Of a stretch of DNA of 64,000 bases, positions 49,483 through 59,346 are shown piece after piece; position 1 is the stretch's first letter, and each line of letters starts with the position of its first letter. The notes beneath the pieces are model-generated. The model was given only the letters and a program-made list of their open reading frames with translations, was not told the DNA's origin and did not search any database. Origin of the DNA: Dyadobacter sp. (GTDB lineage Bacteria > Bacteroidota > Bacteroidia > Cytophagales > Spirosomataceae); assembly GCF_017744695.1 (NCBI RefSeq), contig NZ_JAGIAS010000004.1:79303-143302 (forward strand), in the 5' to 3' direction. A program made the position numbers and the translations under genes.

Positions 49483-51423
49483 CTAGCTGTACACCCTTTT
49501 CATTCGTATTTTCTCGCTGGGTGTCAACACGAGCGGCACTTTTTCCACTTTCACCGAGCTGCTATCGAGACCAAACCATTTATCTTCCGACGTAGTAATG
49601 CTTTTGATACCGAAGTAGATCTTCATAATCAGTTCCTCCATGAACGGCAGGTTGTTTTCAAGCGACAAATAGCGTTCGAGCACAATGAAGCGGAAGTCTC
49701 CCGTGATATTCTGCCTGCTCAACGACTCGTAGCGGCTGGTAATATCCACCTCTTTATTAAGCACCATATCTTCCACCACTTTCCGGAAGAAAAGGTTAAT
49801 GCGCTGCTCGATCCGGAACCCGAGACGGAACGTCACCTTGATTACATCGTCCTCCGCGAGGGTATTTACGTGGTAATCCATGGTGTATGGTTCATCGGTC
49901 GTTTCTACGTGCACAAACCAGTAGATATCCGCCCGCTTCGGCCGCTTATAAAATATAGAATAGATGATCTTGCTCTCAATTTCACTTTCACGCGAGGCAT
50001 TCGACATAAATATCAAATGCGTCGAGTATTTGGGAATACTGATGTCGTTGCTCAGTTCCTTCAACGGACCAATGTATTTTTCGAGGCTTTCGAACTCCGT
50101 CAGTCGCATTTTGATATAATATGCTTTCAACCAAACGGTAATCACAAACCCGATAACTGTTGCCAATACCAGTGAAACCCAACCCCCATGGGTGAATTTC
50201 AGCAGGTTTGCAGCCAGGAACGAGCCTTCAATCGCCAGGTAAATGACCAGGAAAACGATGACAATCGATCGGTTTACCCGTTTCACATAAAGGTATACCG
50301 ACATGAGGATCGTCGTCATGATCATCGTAAGCGTGATCGCAAGCCCGTACGCAGCCTCCATATGCGACGACTCTTTGAAATACAACACAATACCAATACA
50401 GCCGGCCCAAAGCAGCCAGTTCACGCTCGGTACATAAAGCTGCCCTTTCTGATCGCTCGGATACACCAGCCGGACTTTCGGCCAGAAGTTAAGCCGGATT
50501 GCCTCCGAAATGAGGGTAAACGAACCGCTGATCAGCGCCTGGCTGGCGATAATGGCAGCCGTAGTGGCAATACCAATACCCGGCAGCAACCACCAGTCGG
50601 GCATAATTTCGTAAAAAGGTTTACGGCCATTCAGCAGATCACCTGAATGCACGATCAACCAAGCTCCCTGACCGAAATAGTTGAGGATGAGACAGGTTTT
50701 TACAAAAACCCAGCTGATTCGGATATTGCCGCGCCCGCAATGCCCCAGATCACTATACAACGCTTCGGCACCCGTGGTACACAGGAAAACGGCACCCAGC
50801 ATCCAGAACCCGCCGTGATGGTTGGCGAGGAGCCGGTATGCATAAACCGGGCTTAGCGATTTCATGATCTCGGGATGGTCGATCACCTGTGAAACGCCCA
50901 ATACGGCCAGCATCAGGAACCAAATCATCATCACCGGACCGAATGCACGCCCGACAATCGTCGTTCCAAAAACCTGGATAATGAATAGCAACGTAAGAAT
51001 GCCGATCACAATCGGGATCGTCTGAATATCGGGATAAAGTATACGCAAACCCTCCACCGCGGACGACACCGAAATAGGCGGCGTGATGATCCCGTCGGCC
51101 AACAGGGTACTAGCCCCGATAATGGCCGGGACCGTCAGCCAGGCCGCACGCCTGCGTACGAGGGCAAACAATGCAAGGATACCACCTTCGCCTTTGTTAT
51201 CGGCCCTGAGAATGAGGATCACATATTTAATAGTCGTTTGCAGGGTAAGCGTCCAGAAAATACAGGATACAGCCCCGTAAACGACATCACTCGTAATCTT
51301 GTTGGTACCGATCACCGCCTGCATTACGTAGAGGGGCGACGTCCCGATATCTCCGTAAATAATCCCTAATGCAACCAGAAGTCCGGCGGCCGATGCTTTA
51401 TCCAGGTGTTTATGCGAACCCAT
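49483..51423 (-). CDS. kup: KUP-family potassium uptake protein
   Basis: GIIYGDIGTSPLYVMQAV, DNKGEGGILALFALVRRRA. Confidence 0.95.
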   Translation of the reverse strand: MGSHKHLDKASAAGLLVALGIIYGDIGTSPLYVMQAVIGTNKITSDVVYGAVSCIFWTLTLQTTIKYVILILRADNKGEGGILALFALVRRRAAWLTVPAIIGASTLLADGIITPPISVSSAVEGLRILYPDIQTIPIVIGILTLLFIIQVFGTTIVGRAFGPVMMIWFLMLAVLGVSQVIDHPEIMKSLSPVYAYRLLANHHGGFWMLGAVFLCTTGAEALYSDLGHCGRGNIRISWVFVKTCLILNYFGQGAWLIVHSGDLLNGRKPFYEIMPDWWLLPGIGIATTAAIIASQALISGSFTLISEAIRLNFWPKVRLVYPSDQKGQLYVPSVNWLLWAGCIGIVLYFKESSHMEAAYGLAITLTMIMTTILMSVYLYVKRVNRSIVIVFLVIYLAIEGSFLAANLLKFTHGGWVSLVLATVIGFVITVWLKAYYIKMRLTEFESLEKYIGPLKELSNDISIPKYSTHLIFMSNASRESEIESKIIYSIFYKRPKRADIYWFVHVETTDEPYTMDYHVNTLAEDDVIKVTFRLGFRIEQRINLFFRKVVEDMVLNKEVDITSRYESLSRQNITGDFRFIVLERYLSLENNLPFMEELIMKIYFGIKSITTSEDKWFGLDSSSVKVEKVPLVLTPSEKIRMKRVYS

Positions 51424-51476
51424 TGGCTAGTCTGTTGAAATGCGGTGCGAATTTAGAAAAATCCGGCTGCTCTTCG

Positions 51477-52448
51477 CTAAAAGGTGTAAAACTCATAAGT
51501 CACCTTCCATTTGATCTCCTGGCCCGGCTGGGCGGCGATCTTGATGTAAGGCTCGGGGCAGGATGTGGTGGGACAAGCCCAGTAAACCAGCTTTTCCAAC
51601 GGCTGATCGCAGGTAATCCTCACGCCTGCCTTTGTTTTGGTATTTTCAATCCTGATATCATAATCCTTGGCGGTTGGCCCGAAGCCTTGCAAGCCGGCGC
51701 TGAAAACCTGATCACCTTTGACTACCTCCCGCGAATAGTTCAGCATTTTACCATTTGCATTGATAATACTCCCAAACCCTCTGCCCTCGCCTTTCACTTC
51801 AAAAGGAAACACAATGCGTATGTTCTCATTCGACGGCTCGTTGTCGATCATGAAGAAATTATGGTTGTAAGTACTCGCTATGATGGGTTTGGAGCCTGTA
51901 TTTTTCAGCGTATGTTCCAACACGAGTTGCGGTTTGCCTTTGACCAGTTTCAACGTTTTATGATAGTCGTAGCCGTAACCCATTTCGTCTTTCAATTCAT
52001 GGGTGAAGGAAACCTGGTCTTTTCCCTTCGTCACCGACCATTTGCCCGGATTTTTAATCGCATAATTGGTGGCGAATGAATACTTTTTATCATCGGGTTT
52101 GGTCAAAACACCCACCCCGATCTTGACAAACTGCTCTCCTGGCTTTGCATCATCGAAATTCAATGGCGTGAATTCCTCTACTGGGCCCATGATCGCGTCG
52201 TGTAACTTGGGATCGTAGGGAGCCTGGTTCCACGTACCGAAATAAGTGTGGCCCTTATATTCGAGGCTGGGTACCACACCCGCCCAATCGAAGCGTACGC
52301 CGCGATAATATCCTTCGTTTCCATCAGGCAAATACAGTTTTGCTTTGATGACACCGTTTGAAATATCGGTTTGCGGAAACTCCGCGAGGGTAAATGCAGT
52401 GATTGCAATGCATATCAATGCAGAAAAAAGGATAACAATCTTTTTCAT
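51477..52448 (-). CDS. secreted aldose-1-epimerase-like hypothetical protein
   Basis: Signal peptide; galactose mutarotase-like LVLEHTLKNTGSKPIIASTYNHNFFMID. Confidence 0.65.
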   Translation of the reverse strand: MKKIVILFSALICIAITAFTLAEFPQTDISNGVIKAKLYLPDGNEGYYRGVRFDWAGVVPSLEYKGHTYFGTWNQAPYDPKLHDAIMGPVEEFTPLNFDDAKPGEQFVKIGVGVLTKPDDKKYSFATNYAIKNPGKWSVTKGKDQVSFTHELKDEMGYGYDYHKTLKLVKGKPQLVLEHTLKNTGSKPIIASTYNHNFFMIDNEPSNENIRIVFPFEVKGEGRGFGSIINANGKMLNYSREVVKGDQVFSAGLQGFGPTAKDYDIRIENTKTKAGVRITCDQPLEKLVYWACPTTSCPEPYIKIAAQPGQEIKWKVTYEFYTF

Positions 52449-52514
52449 TGGTATGGAATGGTTTAGGAAGAAAAACCGGGCTGGATGTGGAACATTTCAA
52501 ACCCGCTATAAATA

Positions 52515-52562
52515 AAGGCAGTAAGATAAAAATGCGGTATCACATTTTCACCTTACTGCCTT
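52515..52562 (-). terminator. nested hairpin downstream of the molybdenum hydroxylase genes
   Basis: aaggcagtaag / cttactgcctt outer stem with inner aaaatg / catttt stem. Confidence 0.65.
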
Positions 52563-52583
52563 ACAATTTGCATGATTTAATAC

Positions 52584-54728
52584 CTACGAAATACCTTTGA
52601 AAGCTTCCTCATTAATAAAAGGCTGGTTCCTCAGGCGTTGCTTGGTGGCTTTATAAAACGCATTGGCTACCGCTCCTCCCGCCGGTGGCAACGCAGGTTC
52701 GCCCAGGCCGGTCGGTGAAATGCCGTTGTCCACGAAATGGACATCGACCTCGGGAATCTCGTTCATACGGATCAAACGGAAACCATTGAAATTGCTCTGA
52801 TCAGGAGTCCCCGCTTTGAAAGTCATATTCCCGAACATCGCATGGCCCACGCCGTCCACCACCCCGCCGCGTACCTGCTGCAACGAGCCACTTTTATTGA
52901 TCACAATGCCGCAATCGACAGCTGCGATGATGTTTTTCAAGGCCGGCTTGCCTTTTTCAATAACTACTTCGCCTACCTGCGCCACATACGACCGGTGTGA
53001 AAAGTAAACGCTGAAACCCTGATGAACGCCCTTTTTCTTGCCCCAGTTGCTTTTCTCAGCCGCCAGTTTGATCACCGCGATCATTCGGTCGACATCATAT
53101 TTTACATCACCCGCCGGTGATTTTTTGGCTTTTTCCAAAAGGGCAAGGCGGAACTGTACAGGGTCTTTACCCGCAGCCTCCGCCACTTCGTCGATAAACG
53201 ACTGCTCGGCGTAGGCGAGGAAGTTGGTAATGGGCGCGCGCCACGGGCCGGTGGTAATGGCCGATTTATGCTCCACCGAATCGATCAGCAAGTTATCCAC
53301 GGAACCGGAAGGGAAATTATCCTCGCGGGTAGGGTTACCCGAGTTGATACCCACACCGCGCAGCTTGTAGCCGATCATTTCACCATTTTTATCCAATGCA
53401 GCCTCGAACCGGTAACGCACCGCCGGACGGTAGGTTCCGCCGGTCATATCGTCTTCACGCGTCCATATTACCTTCACCGGCGCTTTCACCAGTTTGGAAA
53501 CATGTACTGCTTCGATAGCAAAATCAGCCGAAAGCCGGCGGCCAAAACCGCCTCCCTGCCGTGTGATTTCCACGGATATTTTTTCAGTCGGGAAGCCGGT
53601 AATTTTTGCGGCTGCTTCGCGTGCGCGGTCGGGCGTCTGCGTCGGGCCCACGAGCTCCACGCCGTCCTCGCGTACGTGTGCGAAGAAGTTCATTGGTTCC
53701 AGCGGGCTGTGCGGCAGGAACGGGCATTGGTATTCGGCCTTAATGACTTTCGCCGCACTCTTGAAAGCAGCTTCCACATCTCCATTTTTCCTGCGGACGG
53801 TAGCTTCGCCATTGTCCATCAAGTTGGAGAAAATGCGGTTATGATCTTCCGAACTTTCGAGGTCGGCCGCTTTTTCGTATTCAATTTTGAGGGCCTCACG
53901 CGCTTTTTTGCATTGCCATGTCGATTTACCGACTACCGCGACGCTGTTTTCGAAAGTAACCACATCCACAATGCCGGGCATCGCTTTGGCAGCCGCGGAA
54001 TCAACGGCTTTTAGTTTGAAACCAAATGCCTTGGGACGCTGGATAATCGCGAAGAGCATTCCCTCACGATAAAAATCCAGCCCGAAAAGCGGCTTACCCG
54101 TCGCAATATTCTTGTTATCCACATTCCTGACCGACTGTCCGATCAGTTTGAATGTCTTTTCATCTTTTAATTTAATGTCTGTTGGTGCAGTAAGCTTGCC
54201 GGCAGCTTCCGCAAATTCGCCGTAGCTCGCCGATTTTCCCGATGCTTTGTGAACCAGCCTGCTATCCGCAGTCGTAATTTCCGATGCCGGCACACCCCAT
54301 TTGGCAGCAGCTGCATTCACGAGCAGGTAACGCGCCGTCGCGCCCGCCTTGCGCAGGCGTTCCCACGAATGCGGAACGGCACCGCTGCCACCCGTCACCT
54401 GCCGCTCGAACGCGGCATTGTCCAGATGTCCCTGCACGGTTTTCACCAATTTCCAATCGGCGTCGAGCTCTTCGGCTATCACCATTGGAAATGCGGTTTT
54501 AATGCCCTGCCCTATTTCTGGGTTTGGGGAGATGATGGTAATGCTGTTATCCGATCCGATGGACAGGTAGCTATTGAACTTTACCGATCCCGCCGCGATC
54601 TGGTTTGCATCGACAACAACGGGTGCCGCAGTCGTGTCAGACCAGTTGAAGCCAAGGAACAGCCCACCACCGGCCGCAGCCGCGAGCTTCATGAAGTCGC
54701 GACGCGATGTCTGATTTAATGTGCTCAT
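52584..54728 (-). CDS. xanthine dehydrogenase-family molybdopterin-binding subunit (IorB-like), Tat signal
   Basis: SRRDFMKLAAAAGGGLFLGF Tat-like signal; RQGGGFGRRL, GLGEPALPPAGGAVANAF motifs. Confidence 0.92.
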   Translation of the reverse strand: MSTLNQTSRRDFMKLAAAAGGGLFLGFNWSDTTAAPVVVDANQIAAGSVKFNSYLSIGSDNSITIISPNPEIGQGIKTAFPMVIAEELDADWKLVKTVQGHLDNAAFERQVTGGSGAVPHSWERLRKAGATARYLLVNAAAAKWGVPASEITTADSRLVHKASGKSASYGEFAEAAGKLTAPTDIKLKDEKTFKLIGQSVRNVDNKNIATGKPLFGLDFYREGMLFAIIQRPKAFGFKLKAVDSAAAKAMPGIVDVVTFENSVAVVGKSTWQCKKAREALKIEYEKAADLESSEDHNRIFSNLMDNGEATVRRKNGDVEAAFKSAAKVIKAEYQCPFLPHSPLEPMNFFAHVREDGVELVGPTQTPDRAREAAAKITGFPTEKISVEITRQGGGFGRRLSADFAIEAVHVSKLVKAPVKVIWTREDDMTGGTYRPAVRYRFEAALDKNGEMIGYKLRGVGINSGNPTREDNFPSGSVDNLLIDSVEHKSAITTGPWRAPITNFLAYAEQSFIDEVAEAAGKDPVQFRLALLEKAKKSPAGDVKYDVDRMIAVIKLAAEKSNWGKKKGVHQGFSVYFSHRSYVAQVGEVVIEKGKPALKNIIAAVDCGIVINKSGSLQQVRGGVVDGVGHAMFGNMTFKAGTPDQSNFNGFRLIRMNEIPEVDVHFVDNGISPTGLGEPALPPAGGAVANAFYKATKQRLRNQPFINEEAFKGIS

Positions 54729-54730
54729 GG

Positions 54731-55192
54731 TTAATTGGTTTTAGAGGCTGCAACTTTTACTGCTTCGCGAATACGGTGGTAGGTCCCGCAACGACAGAGG
54801 TTGCCGCTCATCGCACCGACGATTTCTTCCTCGGTCGGTTTGGGCTTTTCTTTGAGGAATGCCGCGGCCGTCATGATCTGACCTGCCTGGCAGTATCCGC
54901 ATTGCGCCACGTCCACTTCGTCCCACGCTTTCTGAACCGGGTGATCTCCTTTTTCCGACAACCCTTCGATCGTGGTCACCTTTGCCTTGCCTACTGCTGA
55001 CACCGGTAATACACAAGAGCGGACTGCTTTGCCATCCAGATGTACTGTACAAGCGCCGCATTGTGCGATTCCGCATCCATACTTGGTACCTACGAGGCCC
55101 AGATTATCACGCAATACCCACAGTAGCGGGGTATCCCCCTCCACGTCTGCGCTGTATGCACGGTTGTTGATTGTAAGTTTGAATAATGCCAT
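54731..55192 (-). CDS. (2Fe-2S)-binding subunit (IorA-like)
   Basis: [18 protein letters not shown] and [10 protein letters not shown]...[12 protein letters not shown] cluster motifs. Confidence 0.95.
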   Translation of the reverse strand: MALFKLTINNRAYSADVEGDTPLLWVLRDNLGLVGTKYGCGIAQCGACTVHLDGKAVRSCVLPVSAVGKAKVTTIEGLSEKGDHPVQKAWDEVDVAQCGYCQAGQIMTAAAFLKEKPKPTEEEIVGAMSGNLCRCGTYHRIREAVKVAASKTN

Positions 55193-55444
55193 GGTGATTA
55201 AGAGTTTGCCAAAAGTTACAAAAAAATCACCTGAGAAGCCAAACTCCTTATTCGCGAAGTACCTGATTGATAGCGATATAACTACGCTTACATTTCGCTT
55301 TTTGGTGTTTTACAACAAATTCGCGATTTCAGATCCGCCGGCACAACACCGGGAGCAATTTATGTGTCTGTGTAAAAACAAAAGCTTTTCGTCATAACTC
55401 GGCTTTGGTACTTAGATTAATACTTTGTCAACCTCCTTAACCAT

Positions 55445-58400
55445 ATGCGCTTTTTTCACATTGTCCTTCTAGTGCTCTGCGCGCTTTCCTCCGCACTCGC
55501 ACAACAACAGCCAGCCAACTGCGGAACATCGGATGAAAACCTTCCGCCGGAAGTACGTGACAGAATTGCCAGGCTCCCTGCCATCCTGCAAAGCCAGCGG
55601 GCACGAACGACAGCTGGTGAAATGCGCATTTGCCGCCTCGGTATTGAGATCGATTACCAAACTTACATTCAGTATGATAGCGATACCAGTCTGATAACCC
55701 GTAAGGTATTTGAGGATATTGCCAAAGTTTCGGAAGTATACGAGAAAGAAATTAACACGCGTATCGTGGTGGCGGGCATTCGCTTCTGGAAAGACCCCGG
55801 AACTGACCCTTTCGGAATTACCGACAACACATACAGGCTGCTTGAAATATTGGCCGGCTTGCCAGCTCCGGATTTTGAGACAGACAAGCGTATGTATTTA
55901 TATACTAAACAATTGAATGGCCCGGGCGGAGTAGCTTATCTCGGCGGTTTGTTCAATGTGTCAGCGCTTGGAATCCCGCAATTAATGATGCACGAAATCG
56001 GCCACAACTTCGGCTCTCCGCATACCCATAACTGTATGTGGCCGGGTGGGCCGATAGATTTTTGCGCAGGCATTGAGGGCGCTTGCTATGACGGGGCGCT
56101 GGGTAGTCTTTCCAAAGTTGAGGGAACCATTATGAGCTATTGCCTGGCTGCACAGACATTTCATCCGCTATGTCAGGCGCTGATGAAGAATTACGCTGAA
56201 AACGCATTGCAAAAAATTGATGCTCCACCTGCCGCGCCCAGACTGAGCAAACATTCCAACCTTAAGCTATTTGACTTTTATACCTGGGAAGTTGTTCCGG
56301 ATGCACTAACCTACGATATGCTGATCGCCAACCACCCCGATTTTTCAGATGCGCGTACAATGGTTACCGGTTTTAATGGGATTTCGCTCATGGACATGCG
56401 GCCTGGCATTCCGATATACATCAAAGTCCGGGCCGTGAATCCATTCGGGAAGTCAGACTGGTCGGAAGTTGCTACGTTGCAGCCCTCAACACCCAAGTTG
56501 GGCAGGCCGGCGCTCAACGTTTTTCCCGAAACACAATCCATTTTTGAAAATGGCGCCCCAATAATGCTTTCCTATCAGGCAGTAGAGGGAGCAACAGCTT
56601 ACGAGATTCAGGTGACAAGCTACCTTGATCCCTATTTCCGGTATCCGGTTGCGACGCTCCACACCACCGAACTCAACATCGGATTTGTGCAAAACTATTC
56701 AGGATTGTTTTACTGGCGTGCCCGCGCGGTAAAGGACAATGTGAAAGGGCCATGGTCGGCGACAGACTATTTTTCAGTAAACCCGAAGGTAGGATCGCAG
56801 TTTTTCATCCCCGGCCAGGAAAAATCGGATGCTTTACCAACAGGCTTTCCATTTGCCTATTACACCACCACTTTCTATTCAAAGTCGGTCATCACCGTTT
56901 CAAAGAACAGCGATTTTTCAAGTCCTTTTTACAAAAGGGAGTTTGTTTCTTACAGGGATGCAAGAGACGCACTTTCCGGCCTGCCTGTCAATAGCACATT
57001 ATATGTAAAGGTCGAGGAGTGGAATTTAGATGAACAATATTATCCCAAAAGGAAGATCGCAGATTATTCTTTTACGATTAAAACTAACTCAGGTGTACCT
57101 GCCGGCAACCTGACGTTTATGGCTGGTATCGATGCTGACGTTTTCAATGTAAGCCAACCTAAAATGGCAATTACAGAGAAGGCCGTATGGTTGGAATCTC
57201 CTTCTTTCGGATTTGTAAAGCTCGATAAAAGCAGCCTTACTTTTGAGATATACAATCGTGATAATACCGCGGCGCTGATCGGGAATACGTACATAACAAA
57301 ACCGCTTGTGACAGACTCCAACGGCCACATCAATGTGATCAGTCAGGCCAGTAATGGCTTTATCCGACAAGTAATGTTACCCTCTGATACTCCGGGCGTG
57401 GATGCCGTGGTCAACAAAATATTTTTCGCAGGTGATGTCGAGGGTTGCAGCCCTACACACGGTTTGTATTGGAATCGTAACGGCATTTATCGTGCAGTTT
57501 TCGGCCTGCTGAATACCATAAGCGTGCCGGCCGACAACCGACAATTCGCGCAGGTAGCTGTCGCAGGAGGCAAGATCTGGATCATGCAAACAGATAATTT
57601 TGGCGGAGGCGAAATCATAGCTCTGGATGCAGCCTCGGGGAATGAATTACAGAGGTTCAGCAATGCCAACCATCCTGATTTGCTATATCGCATGGACCAG
57701 ATGGTGGTGAACGACAAAGGGCAGATACTTGTAAGGCAGTTCGACCCGGCGATAACTGGTTTCCGCGTGTCGCTTTGGGCGGATGGAAAATGGGTTGCGT
57801 ACACGGGACAAAGCAGCACTTTTTCGGGTAATATCCAGTCGATCGCGGTTTCGCCGAAGGGTGTTTTCTATGTGCTGACCAAACGTACGGGACATGGCAT
57901 TTACCGGTACGATAATGGGCAATGGAAGGAAGTAGCCGACATTGGCCTCGAAAATATCGCGGATGATTTTGTCCCGGACGACAACGATGATATTTGGCTG
58001 ATCGGTCAATACGGCCTTGTCCGAGTGAACATAGCCCGTTTCGATCTGACGTCAATCGATAAAAAAGACTATTGCGCCGGCGATACGCTGACCGCCATTG
58101 TGAGCACCCATGGCGGCGTTGACTTGCAAAAGCCTTTTTCAGCGATTTTTACTAAACCTTCGGGCGAAACCGTGAACGTAGCCGACCTCCGTTTACAGGG
58201 AAGCCAGATCAAGATCAGGATTCCCGATGGTCTTAGCGGCACTGGCTTATATGTTCAATTGAAAAGCAGCGATCCGGAAATTCTAACCCCTGGCAAGCGT
58301 CAACTGAGCGTCCGTGAGCTTCCAACGGCAACCATTGAAGCTGACAAAACGTTGTTGATTCCCCGAAAAGACACGGCGGTGGTTACCGTTACATTAACCG

Positions 58401-58846
58401 GGCAAAGCCCATGGTCGTTTTCCCTGTGGGACAATGCCCGAGCGACGTCGGAAACGGCTACGTTTTCAAAAAAGTTTGTGCTTGCACAACCCGACGATTT
58501 TGAATTGAAGATCAACGGACTTTCGGATCAGTACTGTTTCAACGGTATCGTGCGAAATACGATAAAGATCACGGCCAATATCATTACTGGCGACCTGGAG
58601 CCCGCATTACCGTTAATCAACATTTATCCTAACCCGAGTTCCGATCGAATTCTGGTGCACTATGAGCAACAGGATGCCAAGGCATCACACTATTTCATTT
58701 CGGATACGCGAGGCCGCCAGGTTGCTTCGCTAAAAACGGCCAATAGCATTACCGAGTGGGATATCCGTGAATTGAGCGCCGGGATATATATTTTATGGAC
58801 CGTCCAAAATGGTCATAAACGGTCCTGGAAAATCGTGAAGAATTGA
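55445..58846 (+). CDS. reprolysin-like (M12-type) metalloprotease with fibronectin-like region and T9SS sorting domain
   Basis: MHEIGHNFGSPHTHNCMWPGG zinc motif; C-terminal INIYPNPSSDRILVHYEQ...ILWTVQNGHKRSWKIVKN. Confidence 0.9.
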   Translation: MRFFHIVLLVLCALSSALAQQQPANCGTSDENLPPEVRDRIARLPAILQSQRARTTAGEMRICRLGIEIDYQTYIQYDSDTSLITRKVFEDIAKVSEVYEKEINTRIVVAGIRFWKDPGTDPFGITDNTYRLLEILAGLPAPDFETDKRMYLYTKQLNGPGGVAYLGGLFNVSALGIPQLMMHEIGHNFGSPHTHNCMWPGGPIDFCAGIEGACYDGALGSLSKVEGTIMSYCLAAQTFHPLCQALMKNYAENALQKIDAPPAAPRLSKHSNLKLFDFYTWEVVPDALTYDMLIANHPDFSDARTMVTGFNGISLMDMRPGIPIYIKVRAVNPFGKSDWSEVATLQPSTPKLGRPALNVFPETQSIFENGAPIMLSYQAVEGATAYEIQVTSYLDPYFRYPVATLHTTELNIGFVQNYSGLFYWRARAVKDNVKGPWSATDYFSVNPKVGSQFFIPGQEKSDALPTGFPFAYYTTTFYSKSVITVSKNSDFSSPFYKREFVSYRDARDALSGLPVNSTLYVKVEEWNLDEQYYPKRKIADYSFTIKTNSGVPAGNLTFMAGIDADVFNVSQPKMAITEKAVWLESPSFGFVKLDKSSLTFEIYNRDNTAALIGNTYITKPLVTDSNGHINVISQASNGFIRQVMLPSDTPGVDAVVNKIFFAGDVEGCSPTHGLYWNRNGIYRAVFGLLNTISVPADNRQFAQVAVAGGKIWIMQTDNFGGGEIIALDAASGNELQRFSNANHPDLLYRMDQMVVNDKGQILVRQFDPAITGFRVSLWADGKWVAYTGQSSTFSGNIQSIAVSPKGVFYVLTKRTGHGIYRYDNGQWKEVADIGLENIADDFVPDDNDDIWLIGQYGLVRVNIARFDLTSIDKKDYCAGDTLTAIVSTHGGVDLQKPFSAIFTKPSGETVNVADLRLQGSQIKIRIPDGLSGTGLYVQLKSSDPEILTPGKRQLSVRELPTATIEADKTLLIPRKDTAVVTVTLTGQSPWSFSLWDNARATSETATFSKKFVLAQPDDFELKINGLSDQYCFNGIVRNTIKITANIITGDLEPALPLINIYPNPSSDRILVHYEQQDAKASHYFISDTRGRQVASLKTANSITEWDIRELSAGIYILWTVQNGHKRSWKIVKN

Positions 58847-59176
58847 TTACGCTTCGCCCCCCGGTCCGCCGAAACTGATCGGGAAATTGAATGTAGGTTC
58901 GCTATCCTGTGAGTTTTGAATGGGACCGTATTGGTCTTCGTATTTCTGGATATTGTCGCGCAATGCGGCCACCAGGCGTTTGGCATGCTCCGGAGTTACA
59001 ATAATCCGGGCCTTCACCTTCGCGCGCGGCACGCCGGGCATGAGGCGGATGAAGTCAAGAATAAATTCGCTGTTTGAATGAGCGATCATTGCGAGATTGG
59101 AATACACTCCCTCTGCCATTTCCTCCGACAGCTCTACATTGATCTGTTGTTCGTTTTCCTTGTTATCTTCTTTCAT
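58847..59176 (-). CDS. DUF3467 domain protein
   Basis: GVYSNLAMIAHSNSEFILDFIRLMPGVPRAKVKARIIVTPEHAKRLVAALRDNIQKYE. Confidence 0.88.
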   Translation of the reverse strand: MKEDNKENEQQINVELSEEMAEGVYSNLAMIAHSNSEFILDFIRLMPGVPRAKVKARIIVTPEHAKRLVAALRDNIQKYEDQYGPIQNSQDSEPTFNFPISFGGPGGEA

Positions 59177-59284
59177 TGTTGGTTTTAAATAGCTGCGCTA
59201 TTGAATTTACTGCGAAAATTACTAAAAATCTCCCGCTTGGAAAAGCCCGGCATGGAAGGCTCGGCTTGGGAAGCCCGCTTGGAA

Positions 59285-59325
59285 AACAAAGAGCCGGTCC
59301 CGCTAATGCAGGCCGGCTCTTTGTT
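59285..59325 (-). terminator. terminator of the rpoBC operon
   Basis: aacaaagagccgg / ccggctctttgtt 13-bp perfect stem just 3' of rpoC. Confidence 0.85.
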
Positions 59326-59346
59326 CACTTATTATTATCCGTTGGA

